Shown here piece after piece: positions 23,130 through 34,999 of a stretch of DNA of 64,000 nucleotides. The position numbers were made by a program, and so were the translations under genes. Source of the DNA: Liolophura sinensis (taxonomy: Eukaryota; Mollusca; Polyplacophora; Chitonida; Chitonidae); NCBI RefSeq assembly GCF_032854445.1, contig NC_088303.1, positions 3,789,501 through 3,853,500 on the forward strand, read 5' to 3'. Each line of letters opens with the position of its first letter. The stretch's first letter is position 1. Under the pieces are notes generated by a model, which saw only the letters and a list, made by a program, of their open reading frames with translations, was not told the DNA's origin and made no database searches.

Positions 23130-25085
23130 GTATAGACCGTTCTCGGACGAGTTTTCCATTTGTAGTTGTTCATCGTTATCAGGTGTTATGGTTACAAACC
23201 TTGAAATGCTGGTTTGTATTTTTGTACTGTTGTTCGATTATTTGACGGCTGTGACTGGTGTTTTGATGGCTGTGATTGGTGTTTTGACGGCTGTGATTGG
23301 TGTTTTGAAGACTCTGATCGATGTTTGGATGGTTGTGATTGGTGTTTCCATTGCTGTGATCGGTGTTTTGACGGCTGTGATTGGTGTTTTGAAGATTGTG
23401 ATCGATGTTTTGATGGTTGTGATTGGTGTTTCGATGGCTGTGATCGGTGCTTTCACGATATACGTGAGAATATTTTATCCGTTGTTACTTAACCAGCGAG
23501 AGTAATACATTGGCTGGTTTAGTTTAGCTCTTTAAGTTCAAAACGATATGATCCAAAGAATATACCACAATTACATTTGGTGCAAGCCATTTGTATGTAG
23601 GTTTGTTTCATGTGAAATCTTACACCACTGAGAAGCCTGCAATCTGATGTTAGTTTAGACATATTCATGTCAGTGTGCCATACATAATATAACGAGCAGA
23701 TCGAATTCAACATTAGGGTAATTTCTTCAAGGCAAATAGCCTGCGATGGATGAATAGATAACCTTTCAAAGTAAATCTTATAGTCAGATATCCGATTTGA
23801 TAAAATGGAAAATTGAATACCCTGAGATAACATGGAAACTTTTAAAAATCTTGGAAATTCTTAAAATGATTATTTCATTATGTTTTCTCTTTGATCAGTT
23901 TTTCGTTTTTCTTAAGTCCTAATACCGACCTCAATGACAACATATAGCGACAGCACTGAAAACATTGTTCATTGAAATCAGATCTTATAAACTGAGATTC
24001 GATTCTTGAACCATTTCAAAGATAGCATTTGTTGTATACAATGATTCTACCAAGTTTCTCTTGGAACCAAGGTAGCAAATATGTTAAGTTTTGTAGAGGA
24101 AATATGGAGAATAGAGACAAAACAATACTCTGAGTTAGTATCTGTGGAGGGCAGCTGCTTTGTGGTTTGTGTCTTTCTCTCTCGGTACGAAATGTTCCCC
24201 TGGTGGACAATTAACAAACGTAAACAACAGACGCCACATCAGTAACCATTCAGACTTCGAAAACATCATGATGAAGTCATGTAATGGTTCTTCACTCCGA
24301 GAAGCAAAAAAAGCTCTCTCCGCGCTTTTGAAATATACTTGTAGTTTTCTGCGTGGTAGAAAGGTCTCTTTTGCGTGCTCTGTGAACGTTTTCTCCGCAG
24401 CTGAAATACTTCTTTTCACAGTGGACCGGTTTTCTATGTTGTGTTATAAGGTACTCTTCGAACTTCAAAAATACATGTACTTTTTCCCACGGCTGAAATG
24501 CTTTTTTCCTCGATGGCAAGTTTTTCCTCGCGGGAAAACGGTTCCGCGGTGAAAATGTTTTCCCCAGTACTATAAAGATTTGCTTAGTAGCAGAAAATTC
24601 TTTGATTAGGAAAAGCGGTGTAAATAGTTTTTCTGCAGTGCTTACACTTTATCCACCAAAAGCTCGGATAAAACCTTTACACAGAGGTGAAAACCTTTCC
24701 ACCGCGGAGGAAGCCTTTCTACCGAGGAGAAACTATATACGTCACGCAGAAAACCTTAACTCGCAACACAGAAAAAACCTTTATGTCACGGTTATTACAC
24801 TACTGATAAAGTCTTTACCATACGGACAAATCCTTTTGACCGCGGGATGTTTTATTTTTTAAAAATAATACCTGAATTATATTCACAATCTAAGAACGAG
24901 ATCCGCGTCCTCTGACGATACATTCTATTACACATGTCCTCTCGTGTTCACTTTTCCACCCATGTGTTATAATTTTCACTTCGCCATAATCCAATTTCAC
25001 GACTTCAAAAACGTTTATTTACAGTGAATGCACACTAGATGCTGCTTCACTTGCTTGGCGCTCGTCCCACATCTTTTTTTGGTTT
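23130..25085. repeat. segmental array, modules C and A (first copy)
   Basis: 23190-24150 (module C) matches 32340-33245: the same lead-in (CCTTGAAATGCTGGTTTG), the same 21-bp array, then shared flank GAAATCTTACACCACTGAGA. 24160-25085 (module A) matches 43200-43920, 46930-47880 and 49870-50560. Module A contains loosely periodic, near-palindromic pieces of the form TTTTCC.CGGTGGAAA. The match to module B stops at CTTGGCGCTCGT and B resumes only at about 30180, so about 5.1 kb has come between them. Confidence 0.8.
23236..23455. repeat. 21-bp tandem repeat, about 10 units
   Basis: Units of GGCTGTGATTGGTGTTTTGA plus one base. Because 21 is divisible by 3, all frames stay open and repetitive (e.g. 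AVIGVLM on plus). The same array occurs at 32395-32670 within homologous flanks, so it belongs to the dispersed module C and not to a gene. Confidence 0.92.
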
Positions 25086-25428
25086 AAATACTGGTTTTTA
25101 GGGTCACTTTCCTGGCGGATGTCATGGCCCATCAAATCAGTATTTTATTTTTTCAACACATGAATATTTCTGATAGATAATAGCAGTGCGTTGGTATACT
25201 ATTTACATATGGTCATGAGTGAATTACTGGAATTAATCCTTTTTGTGGTAGTATGTATATAGTATGTAGCTTATTGTATAGGTTCAAATGTTGCCATAGT
25301 TATTAAACAGAAAGGGGGTAAATAGTAAGCTATTCACAGAGATTTACGTTATCTTTACATTAGAAATATATAGACCAACATTACAGAATTACATCGAGTT
25401 GCCTATACAGAAACAGTAGTGCTTTTAT
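25086..25428. other. unassigned sequence inside the interrupted array unit
   Basis: Start of the ~5.1-kb segment that separates module A from module B in this copy. No recognised motif. Confidence 0.3.
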
Positions 25429-25854
25429 TTATTGGTTAACAGTTTTGTTCTCTTGCTCCCTCCTCTGCGACGTGCAGTTCTGGTGCTCCCGCCACTTATA
25501 CTGGATGCCGTCCAGGAAAAACCAGCGTACTGGAAACCTGTGCAGTTGGGACAAGATTAACCGAGGATCAAGGATGTCAGGCCTCATCCACTTAGTTGAA
25601 GCAAGAGATAGTCCTATTGTTATGAAATCTTTTAAGTTTCTGGTCTTCGTTTCCTTGGTTTTAATTTTCTTTGGTCCCATGGGTCTTTTTGTTGTTTTTC
25701 CTGTCTTCTTCTTTAGTTGATTTCCTTTTCTATTTCCAGTTTTTTTATTTGTGGTCTCCAATGGCGTCGCAGACAGCACGTTTTCATCAACCTGTAGAAC
25801 AGTTTTATTGTCCAGGTTATGAAGATAACTTCTGCCAATAATTAAAATTTTCAT
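25429..25854 (-). CDS. possible terminal exon, unknown protein, up to 141 aa
   Basis: On the minus strand, acceptor TATTTGCTTTCACAG opens at ATGAAAATTTTAATTATTGG and reads 141 codons to TAA. The middle is lysine-rich (KKTGKTTKRPMGPKKIKTKE). The C-terminal part looks more globular (KWMRPDILDPRL, RFPVRWFFLDGIQYKWREHQ). The stop codon is itself part of AATAAATAAA, a ready poly(A) signal. No family recognised. It lies between module A and a LINE, so it may be a gene exon carried in, LINE 3' sequence, or chance. Moderate to low confidence. Confidence 0.35.
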   Translation of the reverse strand: MKILIIGRSYLHNLDNKTVLQVDENVLSATPLETTNKKTGNRKGNQLKKKTGKTTKRPMGPKKIKTKETKTRNLKDFITIGLSLASTKWMRPDILDPRLILSQLHRFPVRWFFLDGIQYKWREHQNCTSQRREQENKTVNQ

Positions 25855-26439
25855 CTGTGAAAGCAAATAGAGAAAACAAATATACAAGATAGTTGTTGTA
25901 TTTTTGAATAGCGAAGCGGTTTTGTTTATAAGATAATGTATATCTTAAGCAAGAAGATATTTGATCAAACAGACACTTAGGAGCAAATTAGTGGTATAAC
26001 TACCAATCAAAACTTGATAGAGGGTGTGCCCTCGTATGATCATATACACATCTGTAAATAAACAGAAAATAAATATCAACTAATAAGAATAGATAATAAC
26101 AACAAACAAGTGGGCAGATTAGTAAATGGAGAAATATTATTAATCACTACAGTCATCAACTTCTGTGGTTACATTGTTTTCGTGTGCTATGTTTTTGCAG
26201 ATCAGTTTCATAGACGTTTTATCAACCCTCAAGTTCACGGTATCGCCGATATAGTCGGGGATAAAATTGTAGGAAGGAAATATGTATAAACGGCCCTCAA
26301 AATCAAGGTATCGCCGTTGTTAGTATTTGTGATTGGTAATATCGGAAAATGTACTGTCTTTAATCAGAGAATAGTGACGTATTGTTGACCAGAGCGGAAA
26401 CGGCCCTCAGAATCAAGGTATCGCCGTTGTTGGTCAATA
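25855..26439. other. gene-free; short direct repeat
   Basis: ACGGCCCTCAAAATCAAGGT followed by ATCGCCGTTGTT occurs at about 26290 and 26400 with minor change, and a related CACGGTATCGCCG at 26237. Possibly 3' UTR of the adjoining minus-strand LINE. Confidence 0.4.
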
Positions 26440-29400
26440 CTGTTTTATTAGATTCGGCTTTCGTAACCCGTCGATTTGATGAATTCTTGTAGTAAGGAGA
26501 ATATTTGTGCTCTCAGATTTGGTTTGGGTTTAAGGATAGTCTGAAGGTCAAGCTCACATTTGTAGATTTTTAGGAATTCTGCAAGTCGTCATCGTTCTTT
26601 ACTGTGTCTAATACATTGCAGCAAATATTGCTCTATGTTTTCATCATGCTCTTGACAAACGTTGGGGAAGAATTTTGGATTATAGCTGCTAGATGTGCTT
26701 TGAGCCCTATTTTCCCTATCACGTCTCATGCGTGATATGTTTTTGTCATCCTGGTAATTGGAAGGAATTAAATTTTGTAATAGTTCCGTCCAATACTTTA
26801 TAGTGCCACCGTCTGCGGGATTCTTTATCCCATTCCTCTTTCCACTGATTGTTAATTTAGGTATTTATCAATGTATGTATTTCAGTTTGGCGCAGGGGGA
26901 CGTCTATATCTTGTTGATATTCCTGTAGACTCGATTTTGCTGCCTGATCTGCAATTTCATTTCCTCGAAATTAACGTTCGCTGAAACCTATGCTGGAGTC
27001 AGTTCGACTTTTTGTTTCTGTATTTTGTTAGTTAGCGAGATTATTTCTTGTAGGAGGTCTGGTCTGCTCTCAGATTTGGAGTTTTGGATGGAAATTAAGG
27101 GAGTCGCTTAGTATGGCTACTCGGTTTGGTTTGTTATCAAGAATCCATTGTAGTGCCATTTTAATTACAACTAATTCACTGGTATATACGGAGAGGTGGA
27201 TGGGTAGTTTATAGTTTTTAACTATGTTTAGGTTTGGTATTACAAATGATGATCCAGTGCGACCCTGCGCAATTTTGGATCCGTCAGTACATATTTTTAG
27301 ATGACCGTTGTAGTGTTTGTGGAAGTATTCTAAGGCTTGAGCTTTGATATATACTGGGTTATCCAGTTTTGAAATTTGGTGGTGGAGTGCAGCGTCTTTT
27401 TGGGGAGCCTGCAGTACGGGGGTTGTTGTTGATATGCGTTTTCTTCTTGCTTTGGCAAGACAATGTCATATTTGCAAAGTAGCCTGTTGATTTCATATCC
27501 TTATGGGGCTGAGTGTTTTGTCCATTTTTCATATATAGATATTCATATTCAGAAAATGGGATGATTAAATTGTAACATGGATATGTATTACCGTAAGTGC
27601 TATAGATTTTTATAGATTTTGCCTGCATATTTGAGGGTTAGTTGTTCTCTTCTAAGGTGAAGGCGTTTTTCAAGTGTTTCTACTTGGAGACTGCAAAGCG
27701 AAGTTCCTTTGAAAGCTCCTGTTGCTACTGTTAGGGCAGAATATTGGATACTATCAATTCGCTGTAGTAGAATTTTGCACGCGGATTGATAGACTATTAC
27801 ACCATAGTCTAGTTTGGAGCGAATTAGACACTGATATATTTTTATGAGTGTGGTTTTCTTGGTTCCCCATTTAGTGCCTGAAATGCATCTCATTAGATTG
27901 AGATAGCCTTGGCATCTGATTGTGAGGTCATCAATATGATCTTTCCGTGTGAATCTTGTATCAACTATCATGCCTAGGTATTTCAGTTTGTCTTTGAATT
28001 CAATTTTCTTTTTACCTAAGAAAAGTTCAATATTTACTTTTCTTCTGTTTGTAAAGACAATACCTGTTGTTTTAGTGGCTGAGAATTTAAATCCCCAGTG
28101 GTTGGCCCAGTTCGAGATGGTGTTTAGTGTTTTCTGTATAGCATTTTATATTTTCTTTATAGATTTGCCTGTTTTCCATATTGCCGCATCGTCAGCAAAT
28201 AGTGACTGCTCTATTTTTGGATGGTTACTATCTATTGCACTTGCTAAACCGTTTATCGGAATGTTAAATAAAGTCGGGATTAGTACGCTCCCTTGAGGTG
28301 TACCTTTTTTGTTGGGTGTGTCTTTTAAATGACGTTTGTCCAAGTCTAACTTCAAAGTTCCGATTTCTTAGGAAAACATTTGTCCAATGTTAGATTCTTC
28401 CTTTTATCCCGAGTTTAATGAAGTGGAGCATAACCCCATGCTGCCAAACGAGGTCGAAGGCTTTTCCAATATCTAGAAAAACAGCCAGAGTGTATTCGCG
28501 CCTACTTGTCCCCTTTAGCATCTGATGTTATAATTTTGTTAGATGGTCGTATGTACTACGTCCTTTTCTAAATCCGCTTTGTGTTTCATTTCGTATTTTA
28601 TTTTTGGTAAGATGAAATTCTAGTCTGTTTTTGACCATAGTTTCCATTAGTTTACGTAGGCATGAGTGATATTGGGCGGTAGGAGGAACTATCTGATGGG
28701 GTTTTTACATCTTTTTGGATCGGAATAACAATAGACGCTTTCCAACTTTGGGCAGCTGTTTTTTCCTCTAACTTGCATTTATGAGTTTCAGTATTATATT
28801 TTGTGTTTTTAGCGGTAAGTGTTTTAGGATTTTGTAGCCTAATTTGTCTTCGCTTTGTGAGGTTTCTCTTTTTCAGTGAATGGCTTTGTGATATTCCTGT
28901 AGGGAGAAATCTTTATTAAGATAATGTTCAACGTGATCGTCGGGCTGTAGTTGTAGAAATGTGTTTTCCTTGAATAGTTTGAAAGATGGATTAAAGTTTC
29001 GATCGCTACTATTTTCTGCGAAGGTATTTTGCGAGGCATTCTGCTTTCCCCTCCCCACCCCCCCTTGATTTTGTGTTTACGATCCAAAGTTGAGATTTGA
29101 TTGATGGTTTTGTCTTGTATATGTTTATATTTGTTCCATACCTGCTTTGAATTTGTTTTTGTATCAAGTGTTTCACAGTAGTTCTCCCAGTATTTACCTT
29201 TGGCAAAAGAGACTGATTTTTCAGCTTCGGTTTTTAGGTGTTTGTATTTTTCGTGGTCTGTATGTAATTTTAAATGTATGTTCTTTTAAATTTACGCAGT
29301 GCTCTTTTTATGTTTCTTATATTTACAGCGCATTCACTTTTCCACCAGAGAACAGGATTTGCAAGTCTTTTATGCTGGGATGAAATGGGGATATGTTGTC

Positions 29401-30060
29401 CTGCAATCCTGAGTATATCATCAGTAAGATTTTGGTTGAATAGGTCTCTATCGGAGAGGCAGTCGTCATCAATGAATATATTTTGACAATCTTTCTTAAA
29501 ATGTTCCCAGTTTGCTTTGTGGAACAGAAATTTGGGGCTGTTGAGATTTACTTCAGATTTAGGTGACATACCAAGTTCTGTCATGATAGCGAAATGGTCA
29601 CTCCCGAGTGTATTTGGTATAACATTCCAGCTTGATTTAAGTGCGAGATCGGGTGTGGTAATAGTGAGATCTGTTGCTGAAGTGTTGCCTGTGACGAAGT
29701 CTATTCTTGTTCCCTCGCCGTCGTTTAAGTAGACTAGGTTGTGTTTTTCTAACCATGCTTGTACTGTGTTACCACGATCGTCACTATGTTTACACTTTGC
29801 ATCCCATAAAGGTTTATGGCTATTGAAATCGCCGCAGATAATAGCACTAGGGCTGAACATGGAAATAATATTGTCGAGCTCTGTTTTGGATATGTTTATA
29901 ATGTGAATTGGTTTATTGTCGTGGTATACTTGAATAGCTTGCCATTCAAATAAGTCACTTACGTTATTAGAGCCCATATACAGGTGTACAATGTTTTCCT
30001 TGACATGGTTTCCTGGATATAAATACCCTCTGGCTTTGTTTCAGCGGTAAGTACTTTTAA
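26440..30060 (-). mobile_element. I-type non-LTR retrotransposon, 5'-truncated and decayed
   Basis: Minus-strand ORF2 pieces appear in the expected order. Endonuclease: 29977-29270, with IICGDFNSHKPLWDAK and GSDHFAIMTEL. Reverse transcriptase: about 28760-28150, with SSSYRPISLTS, motif A FLDIGKAFD, GTPQGSVL and motif C SLFADDAAIW. C-terminal region: 27971-27600 (LDYGVIVYQS). RNase H: about 27330-27090, with ICTDGSK, SVYTSELV and ILSDSL. A final Cys/His-like region (VCQEHDENIEQYLLQC) lies near 26630. An RNase H after the RT points to the I/Loa-like groups. Several frameshifts and stops separate the pieces, and ORF1 plus the start of the endonuclease are missing. It sits within the segment that interrupts an array unit. 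Confidence 0.9.
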
Positions 30061-30179
30061 GTTGTTTTTGAATGCCGCGGGTATTTCTTTGTAGAATGTC
30101 GACTGAATTTATTGATCGATATTTATAATCATTCGGGCGATTATTGTTATTGCCGTGTTTATATTGACGTATTTAGTTC

Positions 30180-33100
30180 TCTGCACGTGTGCGGAACCTA
30201 TTATCACTAAAATTATACGTGTTTAATCCAGGTGTTCTTCTTTGCAACAGATTCACTGAGACAGAAAAATTTTTAATTCTCAATAACACGGCATACTGTT
30301 TCCCATCAGTTATTTATGCGGTAGTTTTATGTTCATTATAACGATACTTTTGTAAATGGAAATTGCTTCTTCATAAAAAATGTACTTTATAGAGGTCCAT
30401 GCATTGTTGTCATAGCACACTACATATCTATGTTATCAGATGAACTGTGAATGTGGAAAAGATAGACACATCTCTGTTTTATTCATGGTAAAAATTAAAT
30501 ATCACGACTATATAATTTTAACCATAGTCTCTAAAAACTGTACTGTGTAAAAGTGGTACACATCAGTGAGGCAAAATGTAGGCATATATACAGATCATAT
30601 GATTTAGCGAAGTACTGCCAGAGTACAAGTTATGTGACTGGTGTACCATTGAAACACGTCATTGTGAATGTGCACATTTGTATAAGTTAGTCATTTTAAT
30701 GGAATAGAAACACTGGTTTACTTACAATCTTTAAGAGCCTGCTGCAGCTTTGATGGTATAAGGTTCTTTTATTTAACACCTGTTGACTTATAGCGATAAT
30801 GGCAAGTCGTTTTGATATTTATCCTCCAGCTATACATATATGCTAAGTAATTGTACATATTTGTAAAATCTATATAACTGATATATGCACTGTATACAAG
30901 AGTTTTTATTTGTACAATAAACGTTTGTTTTACATGTGTACGAAAGCATGGGACATGTGTACAGTTCTTTTGCCCATAATTAGAGAATAAGGTTGTCATA
31001 TACCTTTGGCTAGATCCTTAAATATAGTTGTTTTGTTGCTGATTTGGTGCGCACTACCATTGTCCAACTTTTCGGCGTTCGTAATAACTCATTTTCAACT
31101 TGAATTTTCACGATTATTTGCTTTACAACTTTGTTCCGATTTCAACAGAAACTTTGTAAACATCAAAAAGTGATACATTTCCTTCTGTTGATATAGTATG
31201 TACATGTATGAGGAACAAATGCATTGACTGATCGATGTACTGATAGAATCAACTCTTGTTCATCTCTTTACACAAGAATTGTCCACGATGATGGCTAGTA
31301 TATATTATGGGTGGAGTAAATCCTCGAGTGCTGGGAGTAAACCAGTGACCTTTGGCAAGTTATACAGAAGAACTTTACCACGAGAGACAGTTAAATGCCA
31401 TATTGAAAGTCATATCATTAGTTATTACATGTAATCCTACATTTCTGTTATTAGACCTATCCTATAGATCGAAGACAGTGACCTTTGCCCCGGGCCTGAT
31501 TTGTAGTATTGACACTTAAAGTCGTGTTTATTTATACCAGTACTGTATGAATAAGAAATGGAATATTGAACGGTGACTGAGGTGAATACTACAAAAATAT
31601 AGCACTAATGGCCCGTTTCACGCACATGGCGCAAGTTGGGTTGCGTGCACGTAAATAATGATATTAGCCTGTTTAACAAGGAGAAGAACACCGCATCAGT
31701 AGACCAGTTACTACTTCTATAGGCCTACTACAACTTGAATAACTATAGCTTTAAATTAGAAATATATTCAGCAAATTTTGTTCGGCCAAAGTAGAAGATA
31801 TCTATATATAACTTCCGATGAAAAGGATTAACACTTTCACACTTTCCCTTATTTGTATATGTACATAGAGGAAAACTAAGTGATCAAATGGTTCCTGAGA
31901 CAAAGATACAAGAAATGATATGCAGGAGAAATCCACACCATTTTTATGTTTTGTTTTACGGGATGAATAAACCTTGTAACGTCCCACTAATTCTGTCTGC
32001 TGGAGATAGGCCTATGTATTTACGTGATCGGAGAGGACTGAAACACAGGAAAATTATTTAAGAAAAAAAAACCCAACAATTTGACAAAATAAAATATATT
32101 TTCGATTTTTTTTTCTATATATTATTTTTTTGTGTGTGTCGGTTTGCCCGTAAAGCACAAAATAAAATTTGGTGGCGTCTTGCTGAAAGGATTTTCAGTG
32201 CAAATTAGACAGATTTAAGATGAACGCTATAAAGTGCTTACTTCAGACCATTTACGGGTTTAAAGCAGTGGGGAGTGGGATGTACATACAAATATATGCA
32301 GATTGTCCTGAAGGCAGATAAACAGGCAATTCTGTCTTTTGAATTTTCTATCGCTAAAAACCTTGAAATGCTGGTTTGGGGTTTTGTACTGTTGTTGGAT
32401 TATTTGATGGCTGTGATTTATGTTTTGACGGCGGTGATTGGTGTTTTGACAGCGATGATTGGTGTTTTTGGACGGCTGTGATTGGTGTTTTGATGGCTGT
32501 AATTGGTGTTTTGATGGCTGTGATCGATGTTTCGATGGCTATGATTGGAGTTTTGATGGCTGTGATCGATGTTTTGATGGCTGTGATTGGTGTTTTGATG
32601 GCTGTGATCGATGTTTTGATGGCTGTTATTGGTATTTTGATGGCTGTGATTGGTGTTTTGACGATGTACGTGAGAATATTTTGTACGTTCTTATTTGGCC
32701 AACGAGAGTAATATGTGGTACAAAATATCTATTGGCTGGTTTAGTTTAGCTCTTTAGGTTCAAAACGATTTGATGCAAAAAATCTACTGGAATTACATTT
32801 GATGTTAGTGTTTTGTATGTAGGTTTGTTTCATGTGAAATCTTACACCACTGAGAAGCCGGCAATCTGATGTTAGTTCAGACATATTCATGTCAGTGTGC
32901 CATACATAATATAACGAGCAGATCGAATTCAACACTAGGGTAATTTCTTCAAGGCAAATAACCAAGGCAATGGATAGATAACCTTTCAAAGGAAATCTTA
33001 CAGTCGGATATCCGAATTGATATAATGGAAAATTGCATGCCTTGAGATAACATGGAAACTTTAAAAAATCTTGGAAATTCTTAAAATGATTATTTCATTA

Positions 33101-33245
33101 TGTTTTTCTCTGATCAGTTTTTCGTTTTTCTTAAGTCCTAATACCGGCCTCAATGACAACATATAGCGACGGCACCGAAAACACTGTCCACTGAAATCAG
33201 AACTTAATAATTGAGATACGATTCTTGAATCATTTCAAAGATTCT
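30180..33245. repeat. segmental array, module B (tail exon deleted) plus module C
   Basis: 30180-32100 follows the same order as 40400-43190 (GAACCTATTATCACTAAAAT ... ACATGTGTACGAAAGCATGG ... ACACCGCATCAGTAGACC). A deletion near 31690 joins TTTAACAAGGAGAAGA directly to ACACCGCATCAG, removing about 0.5 kb that holds the transporter tail exon in the other copies. Module C follows from about 32150 and matches 23190-24150; its head also matches 53380-53580. Confidence 0.85.
32395..32670. repeat. 21-bp tandem repeat, second copy, about 13 units
   Basis: Same unit as at 23236-23455 (GGCTGTGATTGGTGTTTTGA), with more GATCGATG variants and a different unit count, so the array has changed length since the module was duplicated. 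Confidence 0.92.
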
Positions 33246-33249
33246 TTAA

Positions 33250-33886
33250 AAATGTTTTGCTGATCTATAAATTGCATGTGAAGACTGTGAAAGTACCGGC
33301 TTTTCCAGTACACCATTTGCATGAAGACTGAAAGCATCGGCTTTTCCGGTACGCCATTTGCATGAAGACTGTGAAAGCACCGGCTTTTTCGGTACACCAT
33401 TTGCATGAAGTCTGTGAAAGCACTGGCGTTTCCGGTATATCATTTCCATGAAAGCTGTGAAAGCATGGGCTTTTCCGGTTCACCATTTGCATGAGGAGTG
33501 TGAAAGCAACGGTTTTTCAAGTACACCATTTGCGTATGAAGACTGTGAAAGCACCAGCGTTTGGGTACACCATTTGCATAAAGACAGTTAAATCACCGGC
33601 TTTTTCGATACACCATTTGCATAAAGACTGTGAAAGCACCGGCGTTTTAGGTACACCATTTACATGAACACTCTTAAAGCACGCCTTTTTTCGGTACACC
33701 ATTTGCATGAAGACTGTAAAAGAATCGGCTTTTCCGGTAACCATTTGCGTGAAGACTTTGAAAGTACCGGCTCTTCCGGTACACCATTTGCATGAAGGCT
33801 GTGAAATCACCGGCTTTTCCGGTACATTATTTGTATGAAGGGTGTGAAAGCACCGATTTTTCCGGTACACCATTTGCATGAAGACT
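33250..33886. repeat. 43-bp satellite, left part (about 15 units)
   Basis: Unit GAAGACTGTGAAAGCACCGG then CTTTTCCGGTACACCATTTG and CAT. Each unit contains the inverted repeat ACCGG-CTTTT-CCGGT. The array breaks at 33886 where a LINE has inserted and resumes at 39108. Three units equal 43 codons, which creates the minus-strand frames at 33246-33942; these are not genes. Confidence 0.95.
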
Positions 33887-33890
33887 AACA

Positions 33891-33901
33891 AATATGGCGG
33901 C
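33891..33901 (+). promoter_or_regulatory. YY1-like site at the LINE 5' end
   Basis: AATATGGCGGC fits the YY1 consensus AAnATGGCGGC exactly and begins 5 bp inside the element. Human L1 has a YY1 site in a similar place that fixes the transcription start. Sequence match is seen; function is inferred by analogy. Confidence 0.5.
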
Positions 33902-34120
33902 GGTGACCAGTCACGCATTTTGAGGAGAACCTTAGCCAACACTGGAGAGCAGATTTGCGATGCAAAGGTGGTGTTTTCTACTTTTCAGATTGATTTCTAG
34001 GGTGTATTGAGCCAGCCGTTATTTTCAGTTCGCCCTACGTATCTCTTAACCAATACTAGGACTGTTTGGAAGTCTTGCTCCTTGGAACACGTAACCCAGT
34101 TCGTGTAAAAGCATCTGTAA

Positions 34121-34822
34121 ATGGCGGACAAACCTCAATCAGAGTCAAAGAGGAAGGCGTCTTCGGATATTCCAAACCCAAGCGTGAAGCGTGTTAACTC
34201 GTTAGGAAGCATAACTACCGCTGTGGAAGATCCAAACAGACACCCTTTACTAAGCTCATGGGAAACGTCTGCCGTAAAACATTTGGAAGCTAAGGTTGAA
34301 ACCAAGCTCGAGCAGGTAATGATCACAGCCATAAGGCCTCTGCTTGGCGCTATCTAGGTGAGTCAGCTCAAAATAAATGACTTGTCAAAAGACCTTAAAA
34401 ATGTTATTAAACAACTAGAAGAGAGGGACGAAACCATAAAAAAGTTGCAAGTAAAAGTGAACCAACTCCAACGCTGATATATCAAAAGTGAAAAATAGAT
34501 TGAAATCAACTGATGAACAACTACAAGAACTGAAGTCGGAAAATGTATGTTTGCTGAGCAGTATAGCCGTCGGAACTGTTTGTGGGTGAACGGACTTCGA
34601 CTACACCAGAATGAGTCCACCGACGATGCAGTATGTAGGATCGCTAAAGACATCAATGTTACATTGAGTAAAGAAGATATATCCAGGTCGCACATTATAG
34701 GTTCGCTAGAGATACGCCAGATTATTGTAAGATTGGTATCTTACAGAAAACGGTCTGAGCTGATCTCCGCGAGAAGGCTACTGAAAAGGGACCATCCAGG
34801 AGTGTACATTAATGAGGACTGA
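34121..34822 (+). pseudogene. LINE ORF1 (nucleic-acid-binding protein), frameshifted
   Basis: The first frame starts MADKPQSESKRKASSD and runs to a premature stop at 34357. The following sequence in another frame encodes a Lys/Glu-rich stretch (QLEERDETIKKLQVKVNQLQ) likely to be coiled coil, with further stops. A third open part (34547-34822) reads AEQYSRRNCLWVNGL ... ISRSHIIGS ... IIVRLVSYRKRSELISARR ... GVYINED. The coiled coil followed by ENYSRRNCL-like and SRSH...ARR...YINED-like blocks is the usual ORF1 layout of CR1/L2/L1-like LINEs. In this family it acts as an RNA-binding chaperone. The residual frame continues to about 34980 (LFYRKTEQGQEYQV). Confidence 0.82.
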
Positions 34823-34999
34823 ACTCGATTGCGATTTGGTTTATTTAAAAATCTACTTCAATTGAAGAAAGGGGGGTTGGGTGTTCGCTGCCTGTCGTAT
34901 GACGGCAACTTATTCTACCGCAAGACAGAGCAGGGCCAGGAATATCAAGTGTCAAAGGAAAGTGACCTACTTGGCCTGTAATTTCCTCCCCACAAATCT

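Noticed and set aside
23107-23505. Hydrophobic repeat protein (VIGVLTA-type)
   Set aside because: Produced by a 21-bp tandem repeat present in two dispersed module copies with different unit counts; the flanks are non-coding.
25086-30180. LTR retrotransposon or integrated virus
   Set aside because: Reverse transcriptase is of non-LTR type with an endonuclease upstream and RNase H downstream; there are no long terminal repeats, protease or integrase.
33250-33886. Regularly spaced palindromic repeats resembling a CRISPR array
   Set aside because: The whole 43-bp unit repeats, with no unique spacers, and the context is a eukaryotic genome with a LINE inserted.
34363-34695. 110-codon minus-strand frame
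   Set aside because: Antisense to LINE ORF1.
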